Below, piece after piece: positions 6,598 to 13,535 of a stretch of 13,535 bases of DNA (the first letter of the stretch is position 1; each line of letters starts with the position of its first letter). Made by a program: the position numbers and the translations under genes. Origin of the DNA: an uncultured Bacteroides sp. (lineage in GTDB: Bacteria; Bacteroidota; Bacteroidia; Bacteroidales; Bacteroidaceae); contig NZ_CASFWU010000081.1 in assembly GCF_949298305.1 (NCBI RefSeq), positions 1 through 13,535 of the forward strand. Reading direction: 5' to 3'. The notes beneath the pieces are model-generated. The model had not been told where the DNA came from and made no database searches. It saw nothing but the letters and a program-made list of their open reading frames with translations.

Positions 6598-7344
6598 ATG
6601 GGATTATTGACAGGAAAGACTGCTATCGTGACCGGTGCGGCACGAGGCATCGGCAAGGCCATCGCCTTGAAGTTCGCTAAAGAAGGAGCCAACATCGCGT
6701 TTACCGACCTGGTGATTGACGAAAATGCGGAAGCCACCGCAAAGGAAATTGAGGCGCTGGGCGTGAAGGCCAAAGGATATGCATCCAACGCAGCCAACTT
6801 TGAAGACACCGCCAAGGTGGTGGAAGCCATCCACGCAGACTTCGGCCGCATCGACATCCTGGTGAACAATGCCGGCATCACGCGCGACGGACTGATGATG
6901 CGCATGAGCGAGCAGCAGTGGGACATGGTCATCAACGTGAACCTGAAGTCCGCTTTCAACTTCATCCATGCCTGCACCCCCATCATGATGCGCCAGAAGG
7001 CCGGAAGCATCATCAACATGGCTTCCGTGGTCGGTGTACACGGCAACGCAGGGCAGGCCAACTACTCGGCTTCCAAGGCCGGCATGATTGCCCTGGCCAA
7101 GTCCATCGCTCAGGAATTGGGTTCGCGCGGCATCCGTGCCAACGCCATCGCTCCGGGCTTCATCATGACAGCCATGACCGACGCCCTCTCTGACGAGGTG
7201 AAGGCCGAATGGTGCAAGAAGATTCCTCTGCGCCGCGGCGGTACGCCCGAAGATGTGGCAGACGTGGCTACCTTCCTGGCTTCGGACATGTCGTCCTACG
7301 TTTCAGGCCAGGTTATCCAGGTAGACGGTGGTATGAACATGTAA
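6598..7344 (+). CDS. fabG: 3-oxoacyl-[acyl-carrier-protein] reductase
   Basis: FabG reduces 3-oxoacyl-ACP to 3-hydroxyacyl-ACP with NADPH in each round of type II fatty-acid elongation. The 248-residue protein is a classical short-chain dehydrogenase. It shows the nucleotide-binding loop TGAARGIG (12-19), NNAG (90-93), the active-site N115, S143 and Y156-x-x-x-K160 (YSASK), and PG near 177-178. The C-terminal end SYVSGQVIQVDGGMNM is typical of FabG, not just of any SDR. It is between tetR (18 bp) and the pseudouridine synthase (10 bp), so one operon. Other fab genes are absent, so a specialised 3-oxoacyl reductase role remains possible. Confidence 0.92.
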   Translation: MGLLTGKTAIVTGAARGIGKAIALKFAKEGANIAFTDLVIDENAEATAKEIEALGVKAKGYASNAANFEDTAKVVEAIHADFGRIDILVNNAGITRDGLMMRMSEQQWDMVINVNLKSAFNFIHACTPIMMRQKAGSIINMASVVGVHGNAGQANYSASKAGMIALAKSIAQELGSRGIRANAIAPGFIMTAMTDALSDEVKAEWCKKIPLRRGGTPEDVADVATFLASDMSSYVSGQVIQVDGGMNM

Positions 7345-7354
7345 TCAGCGTGAA

Positions 7355-8026
7355 ATGACTGTCGTTTACGAAGACAATCATATCATCATTGTCAACAAGA
7401 CCGCTTCCGAGATTGTCCAGGGAGACAAGACGGGCGATACGCCGCTTTCGGAGACCGTAAAACAGTATCTGAAGGAGAAGTATCAGAAACCCGGCAACGT
7501 CTTCATCGGTGTCACCCACCGGCTGGACCGCCCCGTGAGCGGTCTTGTCGTGTTTGCCAAGACCAGCAAGGCCCTCTCGCGGCTGAACGAGATGTTCAAG
7601 AACGGCGAGGTGAAGAAGACCTACTGGGCCGTGGTGAAGAACGAGCCGCCCCAATTGGAGGGCGACCTGGTTCACTACCTGGTGCGCAACGAGAAGCAGA
7701 ACAAGAGCTATGCCTACGACACGGAGAAGCCCGGCAGCAAGCGCGCCGAGCTGCACTACCGCCTCATCGGCCGCTCGCAGAACTACTTCCTGCTGGAAGT
7801 GGACCTGAAGACGGGCCGCCACCACCAGATACGCTGCCAGCTGGCCAAGATGGGTTGTCCCATCAAGGGCGACCTGAAATACGGCTCCCCCCGCTCCAAC
7901 CCCGACGGCAGCATCTGCCTGCACGCCCGCCGCGTCCGCTTCGTCCACCCTGTCTCCAAGTTGCCGATAGAGGTGGAGGCTCCCGTCCCCGCCACTACGC
8001 TGTGGCAGGAGTTCAGGATGCTGTAA
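7355..8026 (+). CDS. RluA-family RNA pseudouridine synthase
   Basis: Enzymes of this family isomerise uridine to pseudouridine in rRNA or tRNA. The 223-residue protein is a bare catalytic domain without an N-terminal S4 domain. Motif I MTVVYEDNHIIIVNK opens the protein. Motif II THRLDRPVSGL carries the catalytic aspartate D58. Motif III lies around LKTGRHHQIRCQLA (about 141-154), and KLPIEVEAPVP is the usual C-terminal strand. The start is 10 bp after fabG, so it is part of the tetR-fabG operon; no functional link to fatty acids is known to me. The target RNA site cannot be assigned, so no gene symbol is given. Confidence 0.92.
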   Translation: MTVVYEDNHIIIVNKTASEIVQGDKTGDTPLSETVKQYLKEKYQKPGNVFIGVTHRLDRPVSGLVVFAKTSKALSRLNEMFKNGEVKKTYWAVVKNEPPQLEGDLVHYLVRNEKQNKSYAYDTEKPGSKRAELHYRLIGRSQNYFLLEVDLKTGRHHQIRCQLAKMGCPIKGDLKYGSPRSNPDGSICLHARRVRFVHPVSKLPIEVEAPVPATTLWQEFRML

Positions 8027-8083
8027 GTGTCTTGACGCCCTGTTTTGAACGGGCTCAGAGGACGTACCCATGCAGGAATCCAA

Positions 8084-8173
8084 ACTTATTCAGGCACGGA
8101 ATGGCACGGAACTCAGACAGACAGTACGAACTGTCTCTGATGAATCCGTGCATTCCGTGCCTGAATCATAAGT
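8084..8173. repeat. 90-nt palindromic element between convergent genes
   Basis: A long imperfect inverted repeat can fold into one hairpin. Pairings include GGCACGGAATG (8093-8103) with 8151-8161, GCACGGA (8104-8110) with 8145-8151, TCAGA (8113-8117) with 8136-8140, and GACAGT (8120-8125) with 8130-8135 around an ACGA loop. The arm holds two copies of a GGCACGGAA unit 10 bp apart. It lies between the ends of the pseudouridine synthase and the ATPase, where a bidirectional terminator is expected. There is no strong T-run, and the tandem-unit design suggests a dispersed repeat. Confidence 0.75.
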
Positions 8174-8209
8174 GCGCTGCCCCTGCGGGGACTCGCCCTC
8201 CCGCCGCGT

Positions 8210-8884
8210 TTACAGATTTGCCTCGGCCACTACCTGTCCGTCGAACAGGTTGATGATGCGGTCGGCAAAGCCGGCGTCGTGCTGCGAGTGCGTCACCATG
8301 ACGATGGTCGTGCCTTCCTTGTTCAGTTCCTTCAGCAGGTCCATCACTTCCTTGCCGTTCTTCGAGTCGAGGTTACCGGTCGGTTCGTCCGCCAGAATCA
8401 GTTTCGGGTTGGCCACCACGGCGCGGGCAATGGCCACACGCTGCTGCTGACCGCCGGAGAGCTGCTGCGGGAAGTGCTTGGCGCGGTGGCTGATGGCCAT
8501 GCGCTCCATCGCCTGCTCGATGCGCTGCTTGCGTTCGCTGGCAGGCACGCCCATGTAGAGCAGGGGCAGCTCGATGTTCTCATACACGTTCAGCTCATCA
8601 ATCAGGTTAAAACTCTGGAAGACGAAGCCGATGACACCCTTGCGCAGGCTGGTGCGCTGTGCCTCGGTGTATTTCGATACTTCCGTTCCGTTCAGGTAAT
8701 ATTCGCCTGCCGTGGGGTTATCCAGCAATCCAAGTATGTTGAGCAGGGTGGACTTGCCGCAACCCGACGGTCCCATGATAGCTACAAATTCGCCTTCGTT
8801 CACTTCGATATTCACATTGTTCAGTGCCAATGTCTGTACTTCTTCCGTACGGAAGATCTTCTGCAAATTTACAGTCTTAATCAT
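8210..8884 (-). CDS. ABC transporter ATP-binding protein (MacB/LolD type)
   Basis: This is the ATPase of an FtsX/MacB-type exporter, 224 residues. All nucleotide-binding motifs are intact: Walker A GPSGCGKST (38-46), Q-loop Q90 in FVFQSFNL, ABC signature LSGGQ (142-146), Walker B LILADEP (162-168) with E167, D-loop NLDS, and H-loop H199 in VTHS. QQQRVAIARA and the NLDS region are typical of the MacB/LolD subfamily, which uses ATP to drive conformational change in permeases with large periplasmic domains. It lies downstream of two such permeases on the same strand and is probably their partner. The 258-bp gap before it, with a palindrome, leaves room for separate control. No adaptor protein is visible in the window. 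Confidence 0.94.
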   Translation of the reverse strand: MIKTVNLQKIFRTEEVQTLALNNVNIEVNEGEFVAIMGPSGCGKSTLLNILGLLDNPTAGEYYLNGTEVSKYTEAQRTSLRKGVIGFVFQSFNLIDELNVYENIELPLLYMGVPASERKQRIEQAMERMAISHRAKHFPQQLSGGQQQRVAIARAVVANPKLILADEPTGNLDSKNGKEVMDLLKELNKEGTTIVMVTHSQHDAGFADRIINLFDGQVVAEANL

Positions 8885-8901
8885 AATCTTTCAGTTTTAA
8901 T

Positions 8902-8927
8902 GTCTTTCCCATTTAATGGGAAAAGAC
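8902..8927. promoter_or_regulatory. Palindrome in the ATPase leader
   Basis: GTCTTT-CCCATT (8902-8913), one base, then AATGGG-AAAAGAC (8915-8927) form a 26-bp dyad with a one-base asymmetry. On the minus strand a TATATTTA (8939-8932), one base off the TAnnTTTG -7 box, lies just upstream. The dyad would therefore cover the start of the ATPase transcript. It could be an operator or an RNA hairpin. The promoter itself is weakly supported. Confidence 0.4.
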
Positions 8928-8975
8928 GGGTTAAATATACAGTTAATTTTATAATTAGTTCTTTTTTTTCAGCCG

Positions 8976-9125
8976 TTAGAGGGAGTTAAAGGGAGTTATC
9001 CCTCCGCTTTGCTCCGTTCAAGGAGTTAAAGGCCGATAGCCCCGGTAGCAGGTTTGGCAGCATAGTATCGGCTTCCAACTCCCCAGCCTGCTTTGGCGGG
9101 CGATAACTCCCTCTAACTCCCTTTA
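8976..9125. repeat. 150-bp palindromic element with GGGAGTTA units
   Basis: The outer arms (8976-9000 and 9102-9125) are near-perfect inverted copies, each built of two ~10-bp GGGAGTTA units. Inside, GCCGATA and TATCGGC pair, and flanking GGAGTT/AACTCC segments pair again, so most of the element can fold into one long hairpin. It fills the gap between permease B and the ATPase and carries no gene. It may reduce read-through into the ATPase. Confidence 0.7.
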
Positions 9126-9141
9126 CCTTCTTATCATATCA

Positions 9142-11430
9142 TTACTCCCTCTTCACCACTTCCGCCGGATTCTCATTGGCTGCCCGCCACACGGAGCGGC
9201 CGATGCAGAGGGAAATCAGCAACGCCATGACAGCAAAGATACCGACATAAATCCACCAGGCGATGGGAGTCTGCTCCACATAACGTTCCAGCCAGTGCCT
9301 CATCAGCACATAGCCCACGGGAAACGCCACGATGGAAGCACCCGACAGGAGCAGCAAATGTTCGCGAACGAAAAGGGCGAGTATATCTGCCACCCGTGCA
9401 CCGTTCACCCGACGAATCGCTATTTCCTTGCGCCGGCGCTCGCAGGCCAGAACGATGTGCGAATACAGGCCGAACAGCGAAATAAGCACACACACCAGCG
9501 AGACGAACACCAGCAGGCGCGACAAGGCGTGTTCGGACGTGAGATACTCATCATAGACATCATTGGCCGTACGCAAAGGCGTATCCATCCACTGCGACAT
9601 GTGTTCGGCCGCCCAGTCGTTGTAGAAGGCTTTCAGGTCATCGGCATAGCTTTCGTCAAACCTGATAACCATATTTCCACCGGTCCTTACCCCCAGGGCG
9701 TTGTTCCGTCCCACCAGCATCATGGGTCTCACCGGCACGGTGGGCGACGTGGTATGGACATCCTTGAAGACTCCCGTCACCGTAAACCGCCCGGCCTTCT
9801 TGCCCACGGGGTCGGCCCAGCCCAGGGCTTTTGCCGCCGTTTCGTTGATGACAATTTCGTTGGGCTCATCGAACAGGCAATCTCCTGCCAGCAGACGGAT
9901 GCCATAGAAATCCATGAAATCCCGGTCGCGGTCTATGAACAGCATTTCTATCGGTTCACTGTCAGCCGCTTTCCCTTCCCACTCCGTCAGCCGTATGGAC
10001 GCACCTCCGTAATCGGGCAACAAGGAATACATGTCCTCCTGCACCTCGTGAACGTAAGGCAACTCGCGCAGGTCGTGAATGATTTGCGGATTGCTGAAGA
10101 GGGACGTAGCTTTGCCGTCGCGTTCGAACCCGATGTCCGTATGCTTCAGGTAATGCAGTTGCAGGAACAGGACGGACAGGGCGAACAGCATCATCAGAGT
10201 GAAAAATAGCTGGATGCCGATGCCCCATTGATGGATGCCGATGCCCCTTCCGCCCAGACGGGCATTGCCCTGCAACACCGTCACCAGCGACCGGCGGGTG
10301 TAACGGGCGATGAGGAAAGCAGCCAGCAACAGCGACACGATGAGTATCAGCACAAAATAACCTGCCGCCGATGTCATCACTCCCTCTGTAACTTGTGACA
10401 GTTCGCAGAACTTGGGTTCGGTCCATTCGATAAATACCATGCCTAAGAAGCCGCTTGCCAGCATCAGCACCGTCAGTTCTGTGCCAAACAGGAGAGACAG
10501 TCCCGCCTTCGAAGAGCCGCAGACCACGCGAAGTCCCAACTCGCGGGTACGGATGCGGATGCGCGTCACCATGAGCGAGAAGTAATTGATGAGCGCCATA
10601 AAGACAACCCCTGCGCCCACAGCCGCAAACAACTGTATGTAGGTCAGCGCAATGCTGTTTTCGTCCTTCAGCAGTGTGTAGCGACAGCGGGTCAGTTTCT
10701 CCTGCCGCAGCCCTTTGACCAAAACACCGCCATCGGGGTTAAAGTCATGTTCCTCCAGCTTTCCGGCAAATGCCTTCGCATCCACGCCTTCCCTGAGGCG
10801 GAGGCACACGGTGAAGATGTTGACGTTCCAGGCCATATCATCCTTTCCCACTCCTCCCATGATGTCATACCGGATGTTGGAGTGTTCTCCCCAGCCGGTA
10901 ATCAAGGCCGTTATTTTCTGCTCGTCGCGTCCCATCTTCAGGCTTTTCCCCAACACCTCACGGGTGCCGAACAGACTGAGCGCTGCCTCTTCCGTCAGTG
11001 CCACTTCGTCCGTGTTGTGCAGGAAGCTCCAGCTGCCTTCCAGCAGGCAGACGTCGAACATCCGTACAAAGGCGGTATCCGCCTCTATAAACTTCCGGGC
11101 AGACTCCCTGCCTTCCACTTCCACCAATACGGTCCGGTTGTTGAAAGCCGCCGCGTCCTCCACCTCGGGAAATGTCTCGCGAAGCGCTTCGCCCAAAGGG
11201 TAGGCCTGAAGCACCGAATATCCGTTCTTTGACAAGATGGAGTTCCCATAAACCATGTAAATCCGCTCGGCCCCCCGATGGAAGTCGTCGTAGGTCAGTT
11301 CGTACCTGATCCAAATCATCGACAGGGCGAAGCAGACGAACCCTGCCGCCAGCCCGACGGCACTCATCAGGCTCTGCACCTTGTACTTCAACAGGCTGCG
11401 GACAGCCACTTTCAGGTAGTGTAGTATCAT
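9142..11430 (-). CDS. Two-module ABC transporter permease (FtsX/MacB-like), permease B
   Basis: This inner-membrane exporter permease of 762 residues has the duplicated design seen in Bacteroidetes. Module 1 has TM1 (about 21-42), a periplasmic MacB-type core (43-260) and TM2-4 (about 262-287, 312-336, 356-384). Module 2 has TM5 (about 404-425), a second periplasmic core (426-636) and TM6-8 (about 639-668, 698-722, 731-755). The FtsX cytoplasmic motifs RTRELGLRVVCGS (294-306) and RRKEIAIRRVNGA (666-678) follow TM2 and TM6. It ends NPAEVVKRE. The frame is open to 11493, but that extension runs through an intergenic palindrome; ATG 11430 (MILHYLKVAVRSL) is the family start. A 7-residue duplication lies at 396-407. 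Substrate unknown. Confidence 0.9.
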   Translation of the reverse strand: MILHYLKVAVRSLLKYKVQSLMSAVGLAAGFVCFALSMIWIRYELTYDDFHRGAERIYMVYGNSILSKNGYSVLQAYPLGEALRETFPEVEDAAAFNNRTVLVEVEGRESARKFIEADTAFVRMFDVCLLEGSWSFLHNTDEVALTEEAALSLFGTREVLGKSLKMGRDEQKITALITGWGEHSNIRYDIMGGVGKDDMAWNVNIFTVCLRLREGVDAKAFAGKLEEHDFNPDGGVLVKGLRQEKLTRCRYTLLKDENSIALTYIQLFAAVGAGVVFMALINYFSLMVTRIRIRTRELGLRVVCGSSKAGLSLLFGTELTVLMLASGFLGMVFIEWTEPKFCELSQVTEGVMTSAAGYFVLILIVSLLLAAFLIARYTRRSLVTVLQGNARLGGRGIGIHQWGIGIQLFFTLMMLFALSVLFLQLHYLKHTDIGFERDGKATSLFSNPQIIHDLRELPYVHEVQEDMYSLLPDYGGASIRLTEWEGKAADSEPIEMLFIDRDRDFMDFYGIRLLAGDCLFDEPNEIVINETAAKALGWADPVGKKAGRFTVTGVFKDVHTTSPTVPVRPMMLVGRNNALGVRTGGNMVIRFDESYADDLKAFYNDWAAEHMSQWMDTPLRTANDVYDEYLTSEHALSRLLVFVSLVCVLISLFGLYSHIVLACERRRKEIAIRRVNGARVADILALFVREHLLLLSGASIVAFPVGYVLMRHWLERYVEQTPIAWWIYVGIFAVMALLISLCIGRSVWRAANENPAEVVKRE
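10211..10247. repeat. In-frame 21-bp-period direct repeat inside permease B
   Basis: TGGATGCCGATGCCCC occurs at 10211-10226 and again, identical, at 10232-10247. On the coding strand this gives GIGIHQW followed by GIGIQ (residues 396-407), a tandem 7-residue duplication just before TM5 at the module junction. The reading frame is kept. Confidence 0.85.
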
Positions 11431-11446
11431 GTTATTTTTTTTGTTT

Positions 11447-11524
11447 AGTTGACGAGGGGACAAGGCTTCAGACCACAAGGCCATATAACTCAAAGCAACT
11501 TGTCACCTTGTTTCCTCGTCAACT
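11447..11524. repeat. Palindromic element between permease A and permease B
   Basis: Arms AGTTGACGAGG-GG-ACAAGG (11447-11465) and CCTTGT-TT-CCTCGTCAACT (11506-11524) pair at 17 of 19 positions. A further ACAAG/CTTGT pair (11475-11479, 11499-11503) lies in the loop. The units GTTGACGAG and GTTAACAAG recur around it. It occupies nearly the whole 105-bp gap between the two permease genes and has no coding content. Confidence 0.72.
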
Positions 11525-11535
11525 TGTTAACTAAT

Positions 11536-12621
11536 TTACTCCCTCTTCATCACCTCCGCCGGATTGACCTGCGACGCACGGCGTATCTGCCACAGCACGG
11601 TGAGCAGGGCGATGGCGGCCACTGTCAGGCCCGCCACAAGGAAAATCCACAGCGAGAGCGGGGCATGGTGGGGGAAGTCCTCCATATAGCGGTGGATGGC
11701 GACGTAGGCAACGGCGGCCCCCGTCACGAAGGCGGCTCCCAGCAAGGCGAGGTACTTGCGCAGCAGCAGGCGGCAGATGTCGGCCACCTGTGCGCCGTGC
11801 ACCTTGCGCAGGGCTATCTCGCGGTAGCGCTGGCGGATGTCGTAGAGCGACAGGCCGAACAGCCCCAGGCAGGAGATGACGATGGCTATCAGGGCAAAGG
11901 TGATGACGATGCGCGTCACCTTCCGGTCTTCCTCGTGCAGGCGGGCTATCTCGTCCGTGATGAACGAATACTCAAAGTCGCCCCGGCCCACAGCCTCCTG
12001 GTAGAGGTCGCTGAGGAAGGCGATGGCTTCCTTCCGCTTGCCGGGGGCGATGGAGAGGAACGTGAAGTCGCGCCAGCCGTTCTGATAAATGAAGACAACC
12101 GGCTGGTTTCCGCCCGACAAGTGGCCGGTGCGGAAGTCATCTACCACACCTATGATGTCGTAGGATGGAATCTTATTCCAGTCGTCACCCGAACGGTACC
12201 AGAAACGTTGGTTCGGCGTGACCTTCTCCGTCCGCCAGTCCCGGATGTGCAGGGCCTGGAGGAACGCCCGGTTGGCTATCAGCTTGTAGGCATATTTGTC
12301 CTCCTCTCCTTTCCATCCCCGGCCTTCCAGCAGCCGGAAACCGAAGAAATCCATGTATTCACGCGAGGCCCAGAGATAGCAAACCTCCACTTCCTGTCCG
12401 TCGTCCGTACGGAAGCGGGTATCCGGTTGCAGATTGTAGGGCGGGATGCCATAAGTCATTCCCGTAAACAAGGGTGACTCCCCGATGCGTTTTTCCAGCA
12501 GGGCAAAGGCAGCATTCTTCTTCTTCTTCATCTCCTGCTGTCTGATTTCCCAGTCGTTTGTGGCTGCCGGATTCTCTTTCCAGAACGGGCACTGAATGAT
12601 GTCCTCCGTGCGGTAGCCCAC
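11536..12621 (-). pseudogene. Permease A, C-terminal module, out of frame with its start
   Basis: This is the second half of an FtsX/MacB-like permease, readable as 361 residues from a GTG at 12621 that is really an internal valine codon. It holds the second periplasmic core (about 1-235), TM6 (about 236-260), the FtsX motif YREIALRKVHGA (266-277), TM7 (about 291-310), TM8 (about 321-345) and the family ending NPAEVMKRE. No premature stop is present. It is separated from its N-terminal half only by the 10-bp duplication at 12626-12645. With one copy removed the join reads FLLHTDVGYRTEDII, a normal family sequence. Independent translation is doubtful since it would start directly in the periplasmic domain. 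Confidence 0.85.
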
Positions 12622-13535
12622 GTCCGTATGCAGCAGTATGCAGCAAGAACTGCAAGTGGCGGCTCAGGTAGATGGCGGCTACCGTCAGGCAAAAAGCAAT
12701 GACGTATTGCAGGAAGAGGAACACCGTGCGCGAACGGGTTGCCTTGCCTCCCATGCCCACCTGGCTGAGCGAACGCATAGGGGCGGCATGCGCATAGCGC
12801 CAGTAAGGCGGCAGCATGGTGAAGAGCGGCAGCAGGAACAGCACAGCCGCGGACAGCAGCAGGTCGAAGCGCAGGTCGCCCTGTACGGGAATGTCGAACC
12901 ACGCGTCCACCAACCGCCGTGTCACCTCTACCAGCAGCCAGGCCAAAAAGACGACCGCCGCATTCAGGCAGACATTCTCCACATAAAGCTGGAGGAAAAT
13001 CTGTCCCTTGCCGGCTCCTAATACCTTCTTCATGCCCAGTTCACGGCCCCGCTTCAGCATCACCACCGAATAGAGGTTCATGTAGTTGAGCAAGCCTACC
13101 AGCAGAATCAGCCCCACTACCAGTCCGAGCAGCCTGAGCACGTCCGGACGGCCCTGCGTTACCGAGTCGGCATAAGCAGACACCTGCCTGCTCAGGTAGA
13201 AGTCCTTGAGCGGAACAAGCTGGTAATAGACGGCCTGCTGACCATAGCATATCAGTTGCATGGGCGTGCGGTTGGCCTGGTTTATCTCGTTCCCGTCCTC
13301 GGGGCGATGCAGGCGTACCACTTCGTAGGCCACCCGGCTCCAGTCCTTCATCAGGTACACGGACAAGACGACATCGAACTGGAAAGAGGACTTCGTGGAC
13401 GGTTCCTTCAGGATGCCTGCCACACGGACAGGCTTACCCGACGACGTGACCAGCTCCTTGCCCACCGCATGCTCGGTCCCGAATATCCGCAGGGCGGCCT
13501 GTGGCGTCAGCAGGGCTTCGTCGGGCTTCAGTTGC
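12359..13535 (-). pseudogene. Permease A, N-terminal module, partial and frameshifted
   Basis: The gene enters from the right edge (no start in the window; first visible residues QLKPDEALLTPQAALRIFG). It holds the end of the first periplasmic core, TM2 (LLGLVVGLILLVGLLNY), the FtsX motif KRGRELGMKKVLGAGK, TM3, TM4 and TM5 (FLFLQYVIAFCLTVAAIYL). Directly after TM5, at HLQFLLHT, the 10-bp duplication shifts the frame. About 91 unrelated residues (AAYGRGLPHGG and on) follow before the stop at 12359. The product as sequenced is therefore one complete 4-TM module plus TM5 and a foreign tail. It may be a genuine pseudogene, the OFF state of a switch, or a functional half-size permease. It is the first visible gene of the exporter operon. 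Confidence 0.85.
12626..12645. repeat. Perfect 10-bp tandem duplication causing the frameshift
   Basis: GTATGCAGCA occurs twice without a gap (12626-12635, 12636-12645); on the coding strand this is TGCTGCATAC twice. Ten bases are not a multiple of three. With two copies the upstream frame continues into 91 non-homologous residues; with one copy it joins exactly to the downstream module. Confidence 0.95.

Noticed and set aside
9295..10209. 304-codon plus-strand open frame opposite permease B
   Set aside because: Opposite a clear 8-TM permease with conserved motifs; the antisense translation shows no recognisable domain.
11431..11493. N-terminal extension of permease B by 21 residues
   Set aside because: It is translated from the intergenic palindrome and ends in an Asn/Lys-rich leader; the family N-terminus starts at the ATG at 11430.
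12515..12529. Five TTC triplets in permease A as a possible phase-variable tract
   Set aside because: They encode part of an in-frame lysine run (MKKKKN), so copy changes would not alter the frame, and the tract is short.

Overview
The window looks like chromosomal DNA from a Bacteroidales bacterium (Bacteroides or a close relative). Three things point there. Several promoters match the Bacteroides sigma-ABfr pattern (TTTG, about 19-21 bp, TAnnTTTG) and few genes have a clear Shine-Dalgarno sequence. The order ribD <-> prmC-recX, pyrE, SRPBCC, argH, then tRNAs, tetR-fabG-pseudouridine synthase looks Bacteroides-like. The right end carries the large two-module FtsX/MacB-type permeases common in this phylum. 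Codon use is GC-rich in most genes, which produces long spurious open frames on the opposite strand. No species is named because the sequence alone does not support one.

Left part (1-5290), housekeeping. ribD (riboflavin synthesis) runs leftward. Divergent from it are prmC (release-factor methylation) and recX (RecA modulator), overlapping by ATGA. pyrE (pyrimidine synthesis) has its own promoter and ends at a strong hairpin terminator. That terminator stops only about 20 bp before a small SRPBCC-fold gene, which is followed by argH (arginine synthesis) and another long hairpin.

Middle (5290-8175). A tRNA-Gly(GCC)/tRNA-Leu(UAA) pair has a good promoter and terminator. An initiator tRNA-fMet(CAU) on the opposite strand has a perfect consensus promoter. 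Next is a tight operon of a TetR regulator, FabG and an RluA-type pseudouridine synthase. A 24-bp palindrome fills the gap between the -33 and -7 boxes of the tetR promoter and is a likely autoregulatory operator. The operon ends at a 90-nt palindromic element.

Right part (8175-13535), all on the minus strand: an ABC exporter locus read permease A, permease B, ATPase. The gene-free gaps at or inside this locus hold three different palindromic elements, each built of short ~10-bp units. Permease A leaves the window at the right edge and is broken by a perfect 10-bp tandem duplication (12626-12645). Removing one copy restores a full-length family protein. The break lies between the two 4-TM modules of the permease, so this could be a slipped-strand ON/OFF switch or a recent inactivation. 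Permease B carries an in-frame 21-bp duplication at the corresponding module junction. These two observations are the most interesting in the window.
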